Assembly (NCBI GenBank): GCA_018065815.1
Contig: JAGHSP010000297.1
Span: forward strand, 1-31,175
Length of the DNA: 31,175 bases
Direction of reading: 5' to 3'
DNA from: Candidatus Sodaliphilus limicaballi
Lineage (GTDB): Bacteria; Bacteroidota; Bacteroidia; Bacteroidales; Muribaculaceae
The position numbers and the translations under genes are program-made. Position 1 is the stretch's first letter, and the number at the start of each line of letters is the position of its first letter. The notes under the pieces are model-generated. The model was given only the letters and a program-made list of their open reading frames with translations, was not told the DNA's origin and did no database searches. Below, piece by piece: positions 7,477 to 16,459 of the stretch.

Positions 7477-8748
7477 ATGCTTACACTTCAACTCATCAAT
7501 GAGAATCCCGAGGCTGTGATTGAGCGCCTTGCCGTCAAGTGCTTTGACGCGCGCGAGCCCATCACCCGCGTTGTGGAACTCGACAAGCAACGCCGCGCAG
7601 CACAAAAGGAGCGTGACGACAACGCTGCCGTTCTCAACAAGATGGCAGCGCAGATAGGTGCCCTCATGAAGCAGGGCCAGCGCGAGGAAGCCGAGGCCGT
7701 TAAGGCACAAGTGGCTGCCCTCAAAAACACCAATAAGGAAATCGACGACCGCCTCAAGGCTGCCGAAGACGAGATAACAGAGATTCTCCTCTCTATCCCT
7801 AACGTACCCTACGAGGGTGTGCCTGCCGGACGCACTGCTGCCGACAACGTGGTAGAGAAAGAGGGCGGCGACATGCCCAACCTGGGCGAGGATGCACTCC
7901 CCCACTGGGAACTCGCCAAGAAATATAACCTCATTGACTTTGACCTGGGCGTGAAGATCACAGGTGCAGGTTTCCCCGTCTATATAGGCAAGGGTGCCCG
8001 CCTGCAGCGCGCGCTCATCCAGTTCTTCCTCGACGAGGCCAGCGAAGCCGGCTACGTAGAGGTTGAGCCCCCCTATCTCGTGAACGAGGATTCAGGACGC
8101 GGCACTGGCCAGCTCCCCGACAAGGAAGGCCAGATGTACCACGCTACTCTCGACAACTTCTACCTCATCCCCACAGCAGAGGTTCCCGTCACCAACATCT
8201 ACCGTGATGTCATCCTCAGCCAGGACGAGCTTCCCAAGAAGAACTGCGCTTATTCAGCATGCTTCCGCCGCGAGGCCGGCAGCTATGGCAAAGACGTGCG
8301 CGGTCTCAACCGCCTGCACCAGTTTGACAAGGTGGAAATCGTGCGCATCGAGCGTCCCGAGGACTCTTATGCAGCTCTCGAGGAGATGAAGGACCACGTT
8401 CAGGGTCTGCTTGAGAAACTCGGCCTCCCCTGGCACATCTTGCGCCTGTGCGGCGGCGACATGAGCTTCACCAGCGCCATCACATTCGACTTTGAAGTGT
8501 GGTCGGCAGCTCAGCAACGCTGGCTCGAGGTAAGTTCGGTTTCTAACTTCGAGACTTACCAGACCAACCGTTTGAAGTGCCGCTACCGTGGCGACGACAA
8601 GAAGACACGCTTGTGCCACAGCCTCAACGGCTCGGCTCTCGCACTGCCCCGCATCGTGGCTGCATTGCTCGAGAACAACCAGACACCCGAGGGAATACGC
8701 ATCCCCAAGTGCCTGCACAAGTACACCGGTTTTGAAATAATCAATTAA
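7477..8748 (+). CDS. serS: Seryl-tRNA synthetase
   Basis: 423 residues, the usual bacterial SerRS length. SerRS charges tRNA-Ser with serine in the cytoplasm. The N-terminal ~110 residues form the antiparallel coiled-coil arm that contacts the long variable arm of tRNA-Ser (Ala/Lys/Glu heptads from about residue 30). The class II catalytic core follows: the TAEVPV serine-site region, motif 2 at about 263-275 (FRREAGSYGKD), and motif 3 near the end with NGSALALPR. It starts at ATG 7477, after an A-rich leader. It ends just before a strong terminator and is convergent with mutS. Confidence 0.97.
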   Translation: MLTLQLINENPEAVIERLAVKCFDAREPITRVVELDKQRRAAQKERDDNAAVLNKMAAQIGALMKQGQREEAEAVKAQVAALKNTNKEIDDRLKAAEDEITEILLSIPNVPYEGVPAGRTAADNVVEKEGGDMPNLGEDALPHWELAKKYNLIDFDLGVKITGAGFPVYIGKGARLQRALIQFFLDEASEAGYVEVEPPYLVNEDSGRGTGQLPDKEGQMYHATLDNFYLIPTAEVPVTNIYRDVILSQDELPKKNCAYSACFRREAGSYGKDVRGLNRLHQFDKVEIVRIERPEDSYAALEEMKDHVQGLLEKLGLPWHILRLCGGDMSFTSAITFDFEVWSAAQQRWLEVSSVSNFETYQTNRLKCRYRGDDKKTRLCHSLNGSALALPRIVAALLENNQTPEGIRIPKCLHKYTGFEIIN

Positions 8749-8771
8749 TAAAAATAGTTTTTTCATAAACC

Positions 8772-8808
8772 AAGTGGCGTTGCTCGTGAGAGTAGCGCCA
8801 CTTTTTTT
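8772..8808 (+). terminator. Rho-independent terminator of serS
   Basis: A 14-bp stem (8772-8785 with 8790-8803, two G-U pairs) has a GTGA tetraloop and is followed by a T-run to 8808. It lies between the convergent ends of serS and mutS and works best in the + direction, because the - strand lacks a T-run. Confidence 0.93.
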
Positions 8809-8830
8809 CGATATATTGCGATTTAGGCAT

Positions 8831-11449
8831 TTACTGGTGTTTGCCAGTGAGTATTCCCTTGATGTCGTGCAGTTTGTTGAGGGCTTCCATGGGGGTGAGG
8901 TTGTTGATGTCGATGTGCAGAATCTCGTCGCGTATCTGCGTGAGCACGGGGTCGTCGAGCTGGAATATCGACAGCTGGTAGCCACTGCGTGATGATGCCA
9001 CGTCGCCCAGGTCCTTGGTCACAGCAGCGCCGCCTTGCGAGTTGGCCTCGAGCTGTTTGAGCACTTGGCCAGCACGATCGACGATTACCGGCGGCATACC
9101 CGCCAGCTTTGCCACATGAATACCGAAACTGTGCTCGCTGCCACCCTTCACAATCTTGCGCAGGAACACAACCTTGCCGTTCATCTCCTTCACGCTCACG
9201 TTGTAGTTGACAATGCGCTTGAAGTTCTTCTCCATCTCGTTGAGTTCGTGGTAGTGAGTGGCAAAGAGCGTCTTGGCACGTGCACGGTGCTCGTGGATAT
9301 ATTCCACGATAGACCATGCAATCGAGATGCCGTCGTAGGTGCTGGTGCCGCGGCCCAACTCGTCAAAGAGCACAAGGCTGCGCTCGCTCAGGTTGTTAAG
9401 TATCGAAGCCGCCTCGGTCATCTCAACCATGAAAGTGGATTCGCCCTGCGAGATGTTGTCGCTGGCGCCCACACGGGTGAATATCTTATCGACCACGCCT
9501 ATCCTGGCGGCCTGTGCAGGCACATAACAGCCCATCTGGGCCATGAGCGCGATGATAGCCGTCTGTCGCAGCAAGGCACTCTTACCAGCCATGTTGGGAC
9601 CGGTGATGACCATTATCTGATCCTCGTCGTTGCTCAAGCGCAAGCTATTGGGCACATACAGCTCGCCTGGGGGCAGCTGACGCTCGATCACGGGATGTCG
9701 GCCCTCGGTGATGTCGAGGTCCAGGCTCTCATCCACCACGGGGCGGTTATACTTGCCCTCGGCAGCCACGACGGTGAACGACATGAGGCAGTCGAGCTGC
9801 GCAAGGATGTTGCAGTTGACCTGAATGGCGGGGATAAACTCGGTCACAGCCATCACAAGTTCGTTGAACAGTTGCGCCTCGATGACGAGGATCTTCTCCT
9901 CGGCGCCCAGAATCTTCTCCTCATAGTCTTTGAGTTCCTGGGTCACATATCGCTCGGCGTTGACAAGCGTCTGCTTGCGTATCCACTCCACGGGAACCTT
10001 GTCCTTGTGGGTGTTGCGCACCTCGATGTAGTAGCCGAAGACGTTGTTGTAGGCAATTTTCAGGCTAGGAATGCCCGTGGTCTCGCTGAGGTTGCGCTGC
10101 ATGGCCATGAGATAGTCCTTGCCGCTGTGGGCGATTTCGCGCAACTCGTCGAGCTGCGGGTCCACGCCTCGCATTATCACGTTTCCGCGGTTCACCTGGT
10201 TGGGTGCGTCGGGGTTGATTTCCTTGTCGATGCGCTCGGCTATCGATGCACAGGGATTTAGCTGGTCGCCCATGGCGTTGAGCACGTCGCACGTGGCATC
10301 CATGCACATGTGTTTGATGGGTCGCACGGCCTGCAGCGCGCACTTGAGCTGCACCAGTTCGCGCGGAGTGATGCGTCCCACGGCAGCTTTGCTGGTGAGT
10401 CGCTCCACGTCGCCCATCACCTCAAGCTGCTGCTTGAGCAAGTCGCGCGCCTCGGGGTCGCGGAAGAAGTGCTCCACCACGTTGAGACGGCGCTCGATAG
10501 CAGCCACGTCCTTGAGGGGGAAGAGCACCCATCGATGCATCAGTCGGGCACCCATAGGCGATAGCGTGCGGTCGATAACGCTTAACAGCGACTTGCCGCC
10601 ATCGGCCATCGAATCGACCAGTTCAAGGTTGCGCACGGTGAACTTGTCGAGGCGCACATATCGCTCGGCCTCGATGCGCGATAGCATGGTGATGTGCTTC
10701 ACCTGGGTGTGCTGCGTCATGTCGAGATAGTGCATGATAGCACCCGCCGACACGATGGCACTCTCCATGCGGTCCACGCCGAATCCTTTGAGGTTCTTGG
10801 TCTCAAAATGCTTGAGCAGGCGGTCCATGGCGCTCTCCATGGTGAACGCCCAGTCGTCCATCTCGAAGGTGAGGTACTGGCTTGAGAATGAGTCGGCAAA
10901 ACGCTTGCGGTCGCTGCGCTCGATGAGCACTTCCTTGGGGTTGAAGTTGCCCATGAGCTTATCTACATACTCCACATTGCCCTCGGCCACCAGGAACTCT
11001 CCCGTGCTGATGTCGAGCAATGCCAGGCCCACGTTTTTCTTGCCGAAGTTGACCGCAGCCAGGAAGTTGTTCTCTTTGCGGTCGAGAATCGTGCCGCTGG
11101 TCACAACACCGGGTGTGACCAGCTCTGTGATGCCACGTTTCACCAGTTTCTTGGTGAGTTTGGGGTCCTCAAGCTGGTCGCAGATGGCCACACGCTTGCC
11201 AGCACGCACCAGCCTGGGCAGATAAGTGTCGAGTGCATGGTGCGGGAAACCAGCCATCTCGGTCGCTGCGGCAGCCCCGTTGGAGCGCCGTGTGAGCGTG
11301 ATGCCCAGAATCTCGGATGCCGTCACAGCATCCTGAAGATATGTTTCATAGAAGTCTCCCACGCGAAACAAAAGCACCGCATCGGGGTGCTTCTCTTTCA
11401 TAGCCATGAATTGCTTCATCATGGGCGTGTTTAATGCGTCTTTTGCCAT
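8831..11449 (-). CDS. mutS: DNA mismatch repair protein MutS
   Basis: 872 residues, normal for MutS1. MutS recognises base mismatches and small loops and recruits MutL in an ATP-dependent way. The mismatch-reading motif is present near the N terminus (LLFRVGDFYETY, the F-x-E-type wedge). Domains II-IV follow. The ATPase domain has Walker A GPNMAGKS at about 617-624, and the following STFMVEMTEAA and LVLFDELGRGTSTYDG (Walker B and signature) and FATHYHEL segments. The C-terminal helix-turn-helix dimer region closes the protein. The start at 11449 follows its own -7 box. Long open frames on the opposite strand are codon-bias shadows. Confidence 0.98.
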   Translation of the reverse strand: MAKDALNTPMMKQFMAMKEKHPDAVLLFRVGDFYETYLQDAVTASEILGITLTRRSNGAAAATEMAGFPHHALDTYLPRLVRAGKRVAICDQLEDPKLTKKLVKRGITELVTPGVVTSGTILDRKENNFLAAVNFGKKNVGLALLDISTGEFLVAEGNVEYVDKLMGNFNPKEVLIERSDRKRFADSFSSQYLTFEMDDWAFTMESAMDRLLKHFETKNLKGFGVDRMESAIVSAGAIMHYLDMTQHTQVKHITMLSRIEAERYVRLDKFTVRNLELVDSMADGGKSLLSVIDRTLSPMGARLMHRWVLFPLKDVAAIERRLNVVEHFFRDPEARDLLKQQLEVMGDVERLTSKAAVGRITPRELVQLKCALQAVRPIKHMCMDATCDVLNAMGDQLNPCASIAERIDKEINPDAPNQVNRGNVIMRGVDPQLDELREIAHSGKDYLMAMQRNLSETTGIPSLKIAYNNVFGYYIEVRNTHKDKVPVEWIRKQTLVNAERYVTQELKDYEEKILGAEEKILVIEAQLFNELVMAVTEFIPAIQVNCNILAQLDCLMSFTVVAAEGKYNRPVVDESLDLDITEGRHPVIERQLPPGELYVPNSLRLSNDEDQIMVITGPNMAGKSALLRQTAIIALMAQMGCYVPAQAARIGVVDKIFTRVGASDNISQGESTFMVEMTEAASILNNLSERSLVLFDELGRGTSTYDGISIAWSIVEYIHEHRARAKTLFATHYHELNEMEKNFKRIVNYNVSVKEMNGKVVFLRKIVKGGSEHSFGIHVAKLAGMPPVIVDRAGQVLKQLEANSQGGAAVTKDLGDVASSRSGYQLSIFQLDDPVLTQIRDEILHIDINNLTPMEALNKLHDIKGILTGKHQ

Positions 11450-11472
11450 CGTGCAGTATTTTTTTAGAAATA

Positions 11473-11518
11473 CAAAGATACTACTTTTTTACGAAAGACG
11501 AAAAACGAAAGGTAAAAA
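11473..11518 (-). promoter_or_regulatory. mutS promoter with TTTCGT tract
   Basis: On the minus strand TATCTTTG (complement 11473-11480) is preceded, 18 nt upstream, by TTTCG (complement 11499-11503). It lies in a tract of three TTTCG words reaching about 11509. Confidence 0.8.
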
Positions 11519-11556
11519 CGTGAGCTTGAGTGACCAGTTTTTTTTAGTGGCTGTTG

Positions 11557-11605
11557 AATAGGCTAGATAGGCTACATAAGCTAGATAGGATATATAGGCT
11601 TCTAG
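11557..11605. repeat. CTAGATAGG short-word repeat
   Basis: AATAGGCTAGATAGGCTACA, then TAAGCTAGATAGG and TATATAGGCTTCTAG, lies between the end of glgB and the mutS promoter tract. It is the same vocabulary as 6800-6852. Confidence 0.65.
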
Positions 11606-11608
11606 TTA

Positions 11609-13648
11609 TCACTTCTTGCGGAGTATCGTCGCTGTGCGAGCGGGGAGGTAGAGCTTGAGCCAACCGAGGTGAGCGTCGGCGTAGAGCGGGTCGTGCTCGG
11701 TGAGGTGGTTGGCCTCTTCCTGGATGTTGCCCCAGCCGCCATACTGCGTCTCGTCACTATTGAACAACGGCTCGTACTCGCCCTCGGGCGCCAGCATGCC
11801 GTAGTCGCTGAACGACTTGAACGGGTGGAAGTTGAACACGAACACGAGGTCGCCGCGCATGAACGCGAGCACCTGGTCACCGTCGTTGTCCCACAGTTTC
11901 TTCACCTCGCGCGATTCAAATCCCTCGGTGTCTGCCAACAGGTGCATCACGTCGCGGTCCCATGCCGCCAGGTACTTATACTTGAGGTCATCGCGGTCGA
12001 GCAGATCCCACTGACGGCGGGCATACTTGTAGCTCCAGCCGTTGCCCCCGCGCGGGAAGTCAATCCACTCGGGATGGCCCCACTCGTTGCCCATGAAGTT
12101 GAGATAGCCGCCGTTGATGGTCGATGCAGTAACCAAGCGTATCATCTTGTGCAGCGCCATGCCGCGTGCCACGGTGCCGTCGTCGTCGCCGTCCATCATG
12201 TGCCAGTACATCTCCTTGTCGATGAGGCGGAAGATGATGGTTTTGTCGCCCACCAGCGCCTGGTCATGGCTCTCGGCGTAGGAGATGGTCTTCTCGTCGG
12301 CGCGGCGGTTGGTGAGTTCCCAGAAGATTGATCCAGGCTTCCAGTCCTCGTCTTTGCGCTCCTTGATGGTCTTGATCCAGTAGTCGGGGATGCCCATTGC
12401 CATGCGGTAGTCAAATCCCATGCCTCCGTCCTTGAACTTGCGCGCCAGGCCGGGCATTCCGCTCATTTCCTCGGCGATGGTGATAGCGTTCTTGTTGGTG
12501 CCGTGTATCACCTCGTTGGCAAGCGTCAGGTAGGTGATGGCGTTAGTGTCCTGGCCACCATTGTAGTAGTCGCCATAGCCGCCGAACGACTGTCCCAGGC
12601 CGTGGCTGTAGTATAGCATCGATGTCACGCCGTCGAAGCGGAAACCGTCGAACTTGTATTTCTCGAGCCAGAAACGGCAGTTGCTCAACAGGAAGTAGAG
12701 CACCTCGTTCTTGCCGTAGTCGAAGCACAGCGAGTCCCATGCCGGGTGCTCGCGGCGGCCGTCGCCGTAGAAGTACTGGTCGATGCTGCCGTCAAAGCGT
12801 CCCAGGCCCTCCATCTCGTTTTTCACAGCGTGGGAGTGCACGATGTCCATGATCACAGCGATGCCGCGGGCATGGGCGTCGTCGATGAGGTGCATGAGTT
12901 CCTCGGGGGTACCGAAGCGGCTCGACGCTGCGTAGAAGCTCGACACGTGGTAACCGAACGACCCGTAGTAAGGGTGCTCCTGAATGGCCATAATCTGGAT
13001 GGCGTTGTAGCCGGCTTTTTCCACACGGGGCAAAATCTCGGTGCGGAACTCCTCGTAGGTGCCCACGCCCTCGCGATTCTGCGCCATGCCTATGTGGCAC
13101 TCATAGATGAGCAGAGGCGATGTGCTGGGTTTGAAGCGTTTCACCTTGAACTTATACTCCTCGTCGGGGGCCCACACCTGCGCCGAGAAAATCTTGGTAG
13201 CTTCGTCCTGTACCACACGGGTGGCATAGGCGGGAATGCGCTCGCCGCTGCCGCCGTCCCAATGCACATTGAGCTTGTAGAGATCGCCGTGCTTGAGCGC
13301 ATGTGCAGGCAGGTTCAGTTCCCAGCTGCCGTCTTCAAGGCGTTTCATGGCAAAGGGTGCGCAGTCGGTCCACTGGTTGAAGTCGCCCACCATGTAGATG
13401 GCGGTAGCGTTAGGTGCCCATTCGCGCATCACCCACTTGCCATCGGGCAGGCGGTGCAGGCCGTAGTATTCGTGGGCATTGGCCCAGTCCTTGAGCTTGC
13501 AGTTGCCGCCTGTGAGCTCGTTAATCTTGCGCACGGCGTCGTTGTGGCGTCCGTCGATAGCAGCCTCAAATGGTGCCAGCCAGGGATCATCCTTGATGAT
13601 GCGTAGTGTTTTCTTGCGTGATGTGGGTTTACGTTTACTCGTTGCCAT
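11609..13648 (-). CDS. glgB: 1,4-alpha-glucan (glycogen) branching enzyme, GH13
   Basis: 679 residues. The enzyme cuts alpha-1,4 glucan chains and re-attaches them through alpha-1,6 links during glycogen synthesis. An N-terminal CBM48 domain (about residues 45-160, with WAPNATAIYMVGDFNQW) precedes the GH13 barrel. Catalytic residues are nucleophile D339 (GFRFDGVTSM), acid/base E393 (IAEEMSGMPG) and D462 (ESHDQALVGDK). The DIVHSHAVKN motif is also intact. Length and motif spelling resemble the eukaryote-like branching enzymes (GH13_8 type) common in Bacteroidetes, not the longer E. coli type. No other glycogen gene is adjacent. No TAnnTTTG box lies in the 75-base gap to the metallopeptidase gene upstream, so co-transcription with it is possible. 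Confidence 0.95.
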   Translation of the reverse strand: MATSKRKPTSRKKTLRIIKDDPWLAPFEAAIDGRHNDAVRKINELTGGNCKLKDWANAHEYYGLHRLPDGKWVMREWAPNATAIYMVGDFNQWTDCAPFAMKRLEDGSWELNLPAHALKHGDLYKLNVHWDGGSGERIPAYATRVVQDEATKIFSAQVWAPDEEYKFKVKRFKPSTSPLLIYECHIGMAQNREGVGTYEEFRTEILPRVEKAGYNAIQIMAIQEHPYYGSFGYHVSSFYAASSRFGTPEELMHLIDDAHARGIAVIMDIVHSHAVKNEMEGLGRFDGSIDQYFYGDGRREHPAWDSLCFDYGKNEVLYFLLSNCRFWLEKYKFDGFRFDGVTSMLYYSHGLGQSFGGYGDYYNGGQDTNAITYLTLANEVIHGTNKNAITIAEEMSGMPGLARKFKDGGMGFDYRMAMGIPDYWIKTIKERKDEDWKPGSIFWELTNRRADEKTISYAESHDQALVGDKTIIFRLIDKEMYWHMMDGDDDGTVARGMALHKMIRLVTASTINGGYLNFMGNEWGHPEWIDFPRGGNGWSYKYARRQWDLLDRDDLKYKYLAAWDRDVMHLLADTEGFESREVKKLWDNDGDQVLAFMRGDLVFVFNFHPFKSFSDYGMLAPEGEYEPLFNSDETQYGGWGNIQEEANHLTEHDPLYADAHLGWLKLYLPARTATILRKK

Positions 13649-13667
13649 GATGCTTGTTATTTATTTT

Positions 13668-13713
13668 AAAAAAATCCCGGATTTCCCGGAAAAACCGGAA
13701 GTTCCGGGGGGAT
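13668..13713 (-). terminator. Possible terminator / CCGGAA-TTCCGG repeat between the metallopeptidase gene and glgB
   Basis: Minus-strand reading gives the palindrome CCGGAACTTCCGG, then TTTTTCCGGGAAATCCGGGA and a run of T (complement of 13668-13674). This could terminate the upstream gene. It is also a short-word repeat (CCGGGA/CCGGAA), so the function is uncertain. Confidence 0.45.
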
Positions 13714-13723
13714 AGAAGTTTTT

Positions 13724-14596
13724 TTACAGTGTAGCGTCGCTTTGCTGGAATGTGGTTCCGCGGCTCATGTCGCCGGTGTCGAGGCCTAGTTTGAGCCACT
13801 TCATGCGTTGCTTTGAGGTACCGTGGGTGAAGCTTTCAGGCACGTCGTAGCCCTGTGCTTTCTTCTGGAGATAGTCATCGCCTATCACCTGCGCGCAACG
13901 TATTGCTTCCTCAAGGTCGCCGTCCTCGAGCGAACCGAAGAGCTTGTTGTCGTGGTGTGCCCACACGCCGGCATAGAAGTCGGCAAGGAGCTCCAGTCGC
14001 ACGCTCACCTTGTTGGCCTCGGCCTTGTCCATGTGCGACATCTTGTTGTGTGCCTCTCCCAGAGAACCCAGGAGGTACTCAACATGGTGTCCCACCTCGT
14101 GGGCGATCACATAGGCATAGGCAAAGTCGCCGTCGGCACCCAGTTGCTGGCGCATGCCAGTGAAGAACGAGAGGTCAATGTAGAGAGTCTGGTCGGCGCT
14201 GCAATAGAAAGGCCCCATCTGCGCCTGTCCCTGTCCGCATCCGGTGCTGGTGCTGCCTGTGTAGAGCACCATCTTGGGGTTCTTGTATTCGCCCAGGCCA
14301 TTCTCGCGGAAAACCTTGGCCCACACGTCCTCGGTGCCGGCAAGAATCTGGCGAGAGAACTTGGCAAGTTCTTCTTCCTCGGGGGTGAACTGCTGCTGTC
14401 CGTCTTGCGTTTGTTGCTCAACGGCTATGTTGCCAGCCTGCTGGAGCACGTCGGTGATGTCGCCGCCACCCATAAACACCATGATGAGCGCGATGATGAT
14501 ACCGCCTATGCCGCCTATTCCGGCTATCTTTGCGCCACCGCTCATGCCGCGGCGATCTTCCACATTACTGCTCTCTCTGCGTCCGTCTAGTTTCAT
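13724..14596 (-). CDS. YpfJ-like neutral zinc metallopeptidase
   Basis: 290 residues of the YpfJ / KPN_02809 neutral zinc metallopeptidase family (PF04228). A charged N terminus with GRRESSNVEDRRG is followed by one Gly/Ile-rich membrane helix (about residues 24-46), so the catalytic domain probably faces the periplasm. The zinc motif is HEVGHH with H166, E167 and H170, and LELLADFYAGVWAHH downstream supplies the expected third ligand. The C-terminal FTHGTSKQRMKWLKLGLDTGD is the usual family ending. Substrates are unknown. Expression is from a TTTCGT-tract promoter immediately upstream; glgB lies downstream. Confidence 0.93.
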   Translation of the reverse strand: MKLDGRRESSNVEDRRGMSGGAKIAGIGGIGGIIIALIMVFMGGGDITDVLQQAGNIAVEQQTQDGQQQFTPEEEELAKFSRQILAGTEDVWAKVFRENGLGEYKNPKMVLYTGSTSTGCGQGQAQMGPFYCSADQTLYIDLSFFTGMRQQLGADGDFAYAYVIAHEVGHHVEYLLGSLGEAHNKMSHMDKAEANKVSVRLELLADFYAGVWAHHDNKLFGSLEDGDLEEAIRCAQVIGDDYLQKKAQGYDVPESFTHGTSKQRMKWLKLGLDTGDMSRGTTFQQSDATL

Positions 14597-14636
14597 ATTT
14601 CTTGGTTTTTGAGATTATACTGTAAGTTAGTTATTG

Positions 14637-14681
14637 CAAAGGTACTGTTTTTTTACGAAAAACGAAAGACGAAAGACGAAA
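14637..14681 (-). promoter_or_regulatory. Metallopeptidase-gene promoter with TTTCGT tract
   Basis: On the minus strand TACCTTTG (complement 14637-14644) is preceded by an 18-nt gap and then TTTCG (complement 14663-14667), with further TTTCGTC words up to 14681. Confidence 0.82.
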
Positions 14682-14726
14682 AAACTAAAAACGCTTCGCC
14701 AAAGGATGACCTTGCAGCGAAGCGTT
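14682..14726 (-). terminator. Rho-independent terminator of the FKBP lipoprotein gene
   Basis: A perfect 10-bp stem, AACGCTTCGC / GCGAAGCGTT (complement 14717-14726 and 14690-14699), has a 17-base loop. On the minus strand it is followed by TTTTAGTTTTTT. The T-rich tail merges directly into the TTTCGT tract of the next promoter. Confidence 0.85.
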
Positions 14727-14764
14727 CTTGTTATTTTACAGGGCAAAGCCCGTTCTTGTATCAA

Positions 14765-15661
14765 TTACTGGGCGGGAGCAACCTCAACGGGCACTTGGCG
14801 TCCGTCGGGAGCTGTTACCTTCTGGGCCTCAACAGTCTCGAGAACAAACACGAGAGTCTCGTTGGGACCAATCTGGGGCTGACGTCCGTCGGGGCCATAA
14901 GCAAGGTCACCGGGGATTACAACCTCAACCTTCATGCCGGGTTTCATCAGCTGAAGAATCTCAGCAAATCCGGGGATAACGCCCTGGCAGCGGAAAGGAA
15001 CTGCCTCACCCTGGCTGTTGTCAAACTCCTTGCCGTCGATGTGTGTGCCCACATACTTGGTCATGATCACGTCGGTCTCCTTGAAGTTCTCGCCAGCACC
15101 TTCAGCCAGCACCTTGTAAACAAGGCCGCTCTTGGTGGTGATGTAAGACTTGTCGGCTTTCTTCTTGTTGATGAATGCCTCGCCAGCCTTCTTGTTCTCG
15201 ATAGCAACGGGATCGTTTTCCTTGGCTTGTCTAGCAGCGCGCTCCATCATGCCGTTGAGCTCCATGCTCATCTGCTGCAGCTTGGTCTCGTCCATCACTG
15301 AATCGGCAAGAAGAGTCTTGATGAAGTTCTTCTTGAATGCCTCGTGGTCGATTTCAAAACCAGCCTGGTTCTTGAAGTTAACGAGCATACCCATAGCCTG
15401 CATACCGATTTGGATACCAGCCATGTAGCTGTGGTTGCTAGTATCGGCAGCCATCACAGTCTCGATACCCTTGACGAGCTCCTTGATGTCGATGGTTGAG
15501 TCTTCCTTAACCTGATATTTGATTTGGCTTCCATACAGTGTACTCATGTATTCGCTGATAGAATCAGTGAGAGGAGTGCTTGTGTCGGCCTTCTTTTCAT
15601 TGCAGCTGATAACGCACATTGCGAAAGCGGCAATAAGAACAACTGAAAGAATTTTCTTCAT
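14765..15661 (-). CDS. FKBP-type peptidyl-prolyl isomerase, lipoprotein
   Basis: 298 residues. Residues 1-20 are a lipoprotein signal with lipobox V17-I18-S19-C20, so the protein is anchored in an outer or inner membrane leaflet. An alpha-helical FKBP N-terminal dimerisation region (about 28-165) precedes the FKBP fold (about 185-285), which contains VGTHIDGKEFDNS, GVIPGFAEILQLMKPG and LAYGPDGR. The expected role is cis-trans prolyl isomerisation and chaperoning of exported proteins, as for FkpA/Mip. VGTH replaces the usual VHYTG and FRCQGVI replaces the usual F.(L)G.VI, so catalytic efficiency may differ. It lies 52 bases downstream of a second FKBP gene, probably in one operon; no -7 box is visible in the gap. 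Confidence 0.93.
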   Translation of the reverse strand: MKKILSVVLIAAFAMCVISCNEKKADTSTPLTDSISEYMSTLYGSQIKYQVKEDSTIDIKELVKGIETVMAADTSNHSYMAGIQIGMQAMGMLVNFKNQAGFEIDHEAFKKNFIKTLLADSVMDETKLQQMSMELNGMMERAARQAKENDPVAIENKKAGEAFINKKKADKSYITTKSGLVYKVLAEGAGENFKETDVIMTKYVGTHIDGKEFDNSQGEAVPFRCQGVIPGFAEILQLMKPGMKVEVVIPGDLAYGPDGRQPQIGPNETLVFVLETVEAQKVTAPDGRQVPVEVAPAQ

Positions 15662-15713
15662 AGTTTTTTAAAAAAAGTTATTGTGAATGATTTTTAATTA
15701 ATTGTCGCAAGAA

Positions 15714-16313
15714 TTAGAGATGGTCGCCGCTGCGCTGCACCTTGATGAGCTGCACGTCGAAGATCAGTGTTGAGTTGGGCTGGATGGGGCCTGTTCCGTG
15801 GGGGCCGTATGCCAGCTCGCTGGGAATGAAGAAACGGTAGGCGCTGCCTTCGCTCATGAGTTGAAGGCCTTCGACCCAGCCGGGGATAACCTGACCCACG
15901 CCGAATGTAGCGGGCTCGCCGCGCTCCTCGCTGCTGTCAAACACTGTGCCGTCGATCAGTCGGCCTGTGTAGTGCACTGTCACAGCATCGGTTGCAGTGG
16001 GCTTGATGCCGTCGCCTTCCTTTACCACGAGATACTGGAGACCGCTTGCGGTGACCTTCACGTTCTCGTCTTTAGCATTCTCCTCGAGGAACTTCTTGCC
16101 TGCCTCAGCATTGTTCTTCTTGTTTTCCTCCTCAAGAGCTGTGAAGAACTCCTGAATGAATGCCTTGGCCTCGTCATAACTCATGAGTTTCTCCTCATTG
16201 TTATATACTGCCTTAAGTGCTGCCGCAAAGTCGTCGGCGTTGAGCTCGCGTATTCCCGAGCCAATGAAATTCTGGGCCATGCTCAGACCCAATGCGTAAC
16301 TAAGTTTGTCCAT
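15714..16313 (-). CDS. FKBP-type peptidyl-prolyl isomerase, cytoplasmic (FKBP22-like)
   Basis: 199 residues with no signal peptide. Residues 1-95 are the helical FkpA-type N-terminal dimerisation domain (KLSYALGLSMAQNF at the start, then the helix FIQEFFTALEEENKKN). Residues ~105-195 are the FKBP fold, with VHYTGRLIDGTVFDSS, GVGQVIPGWVEGLQLM and ELAYGPHGTG all canonical. The absence of an export signal distinguishes it from its lipoprotein neighbour, so the pair would serve two compartments. It is first in the presumed two-gene operon and has a clear promoter. Confidence 0.94.
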   Translation of the reverse strand: MDKLSYALGLSMAQNFIGSGIRELNADDFAAALKAVYNNEEKLMSYDEAKAFIQEFFTALEEENKKNNAEAGKKFLEENAKDENVKVTASGLQYLVVKEGDGIKPTATDAVTVHYTGRLIDGTVFDSSEERGEPATFGVGQVIPGWVEGLQLMSEGSAYRFFIPSELAYGPHGTGPIQPNSTLIFDVQLIKVQRSGDHL

Positions 16314-16334
16314 TTATTTTGTAAAATTTTTGTG

Positions 16335-16366
16335 CAAAGTTACTGCAAGTTGCGTTAACTGCAAAA
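16335..16366 (-). promoter_or_regulatory. FKBP operon promoter
   Basis: On the minus strand TTTTG (complement 16362-16366), 19 nt, then TAACTTTG (complement 16335-16342). The ATG lies 22 bases beyond the box. There is no TTTCGT tract. Confidence 0.8.
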
Positions 16367-16459
16367 TAAAAAGGGTTTAAAGTTTTTGAAAGTGCTGCGA
16401 ATGTGGCCGTAATTAGGTTTATAATTCTTCTAAAACCCCTTATCAACATAAAAGTATCA

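Noticed and set aside
9035..10261. 408-codon open frame on the + strand
   Set aside because: It lies wholly within mutS in antisense; its His/Leu/Val-rich composition is that of a codon-bias shadow, and no domain is seen.
12746..13606. 286-codon open frame on the + strand
   Set aside because: Antisense to glgB; low-complexity Val/Ala/His-rich shadow.
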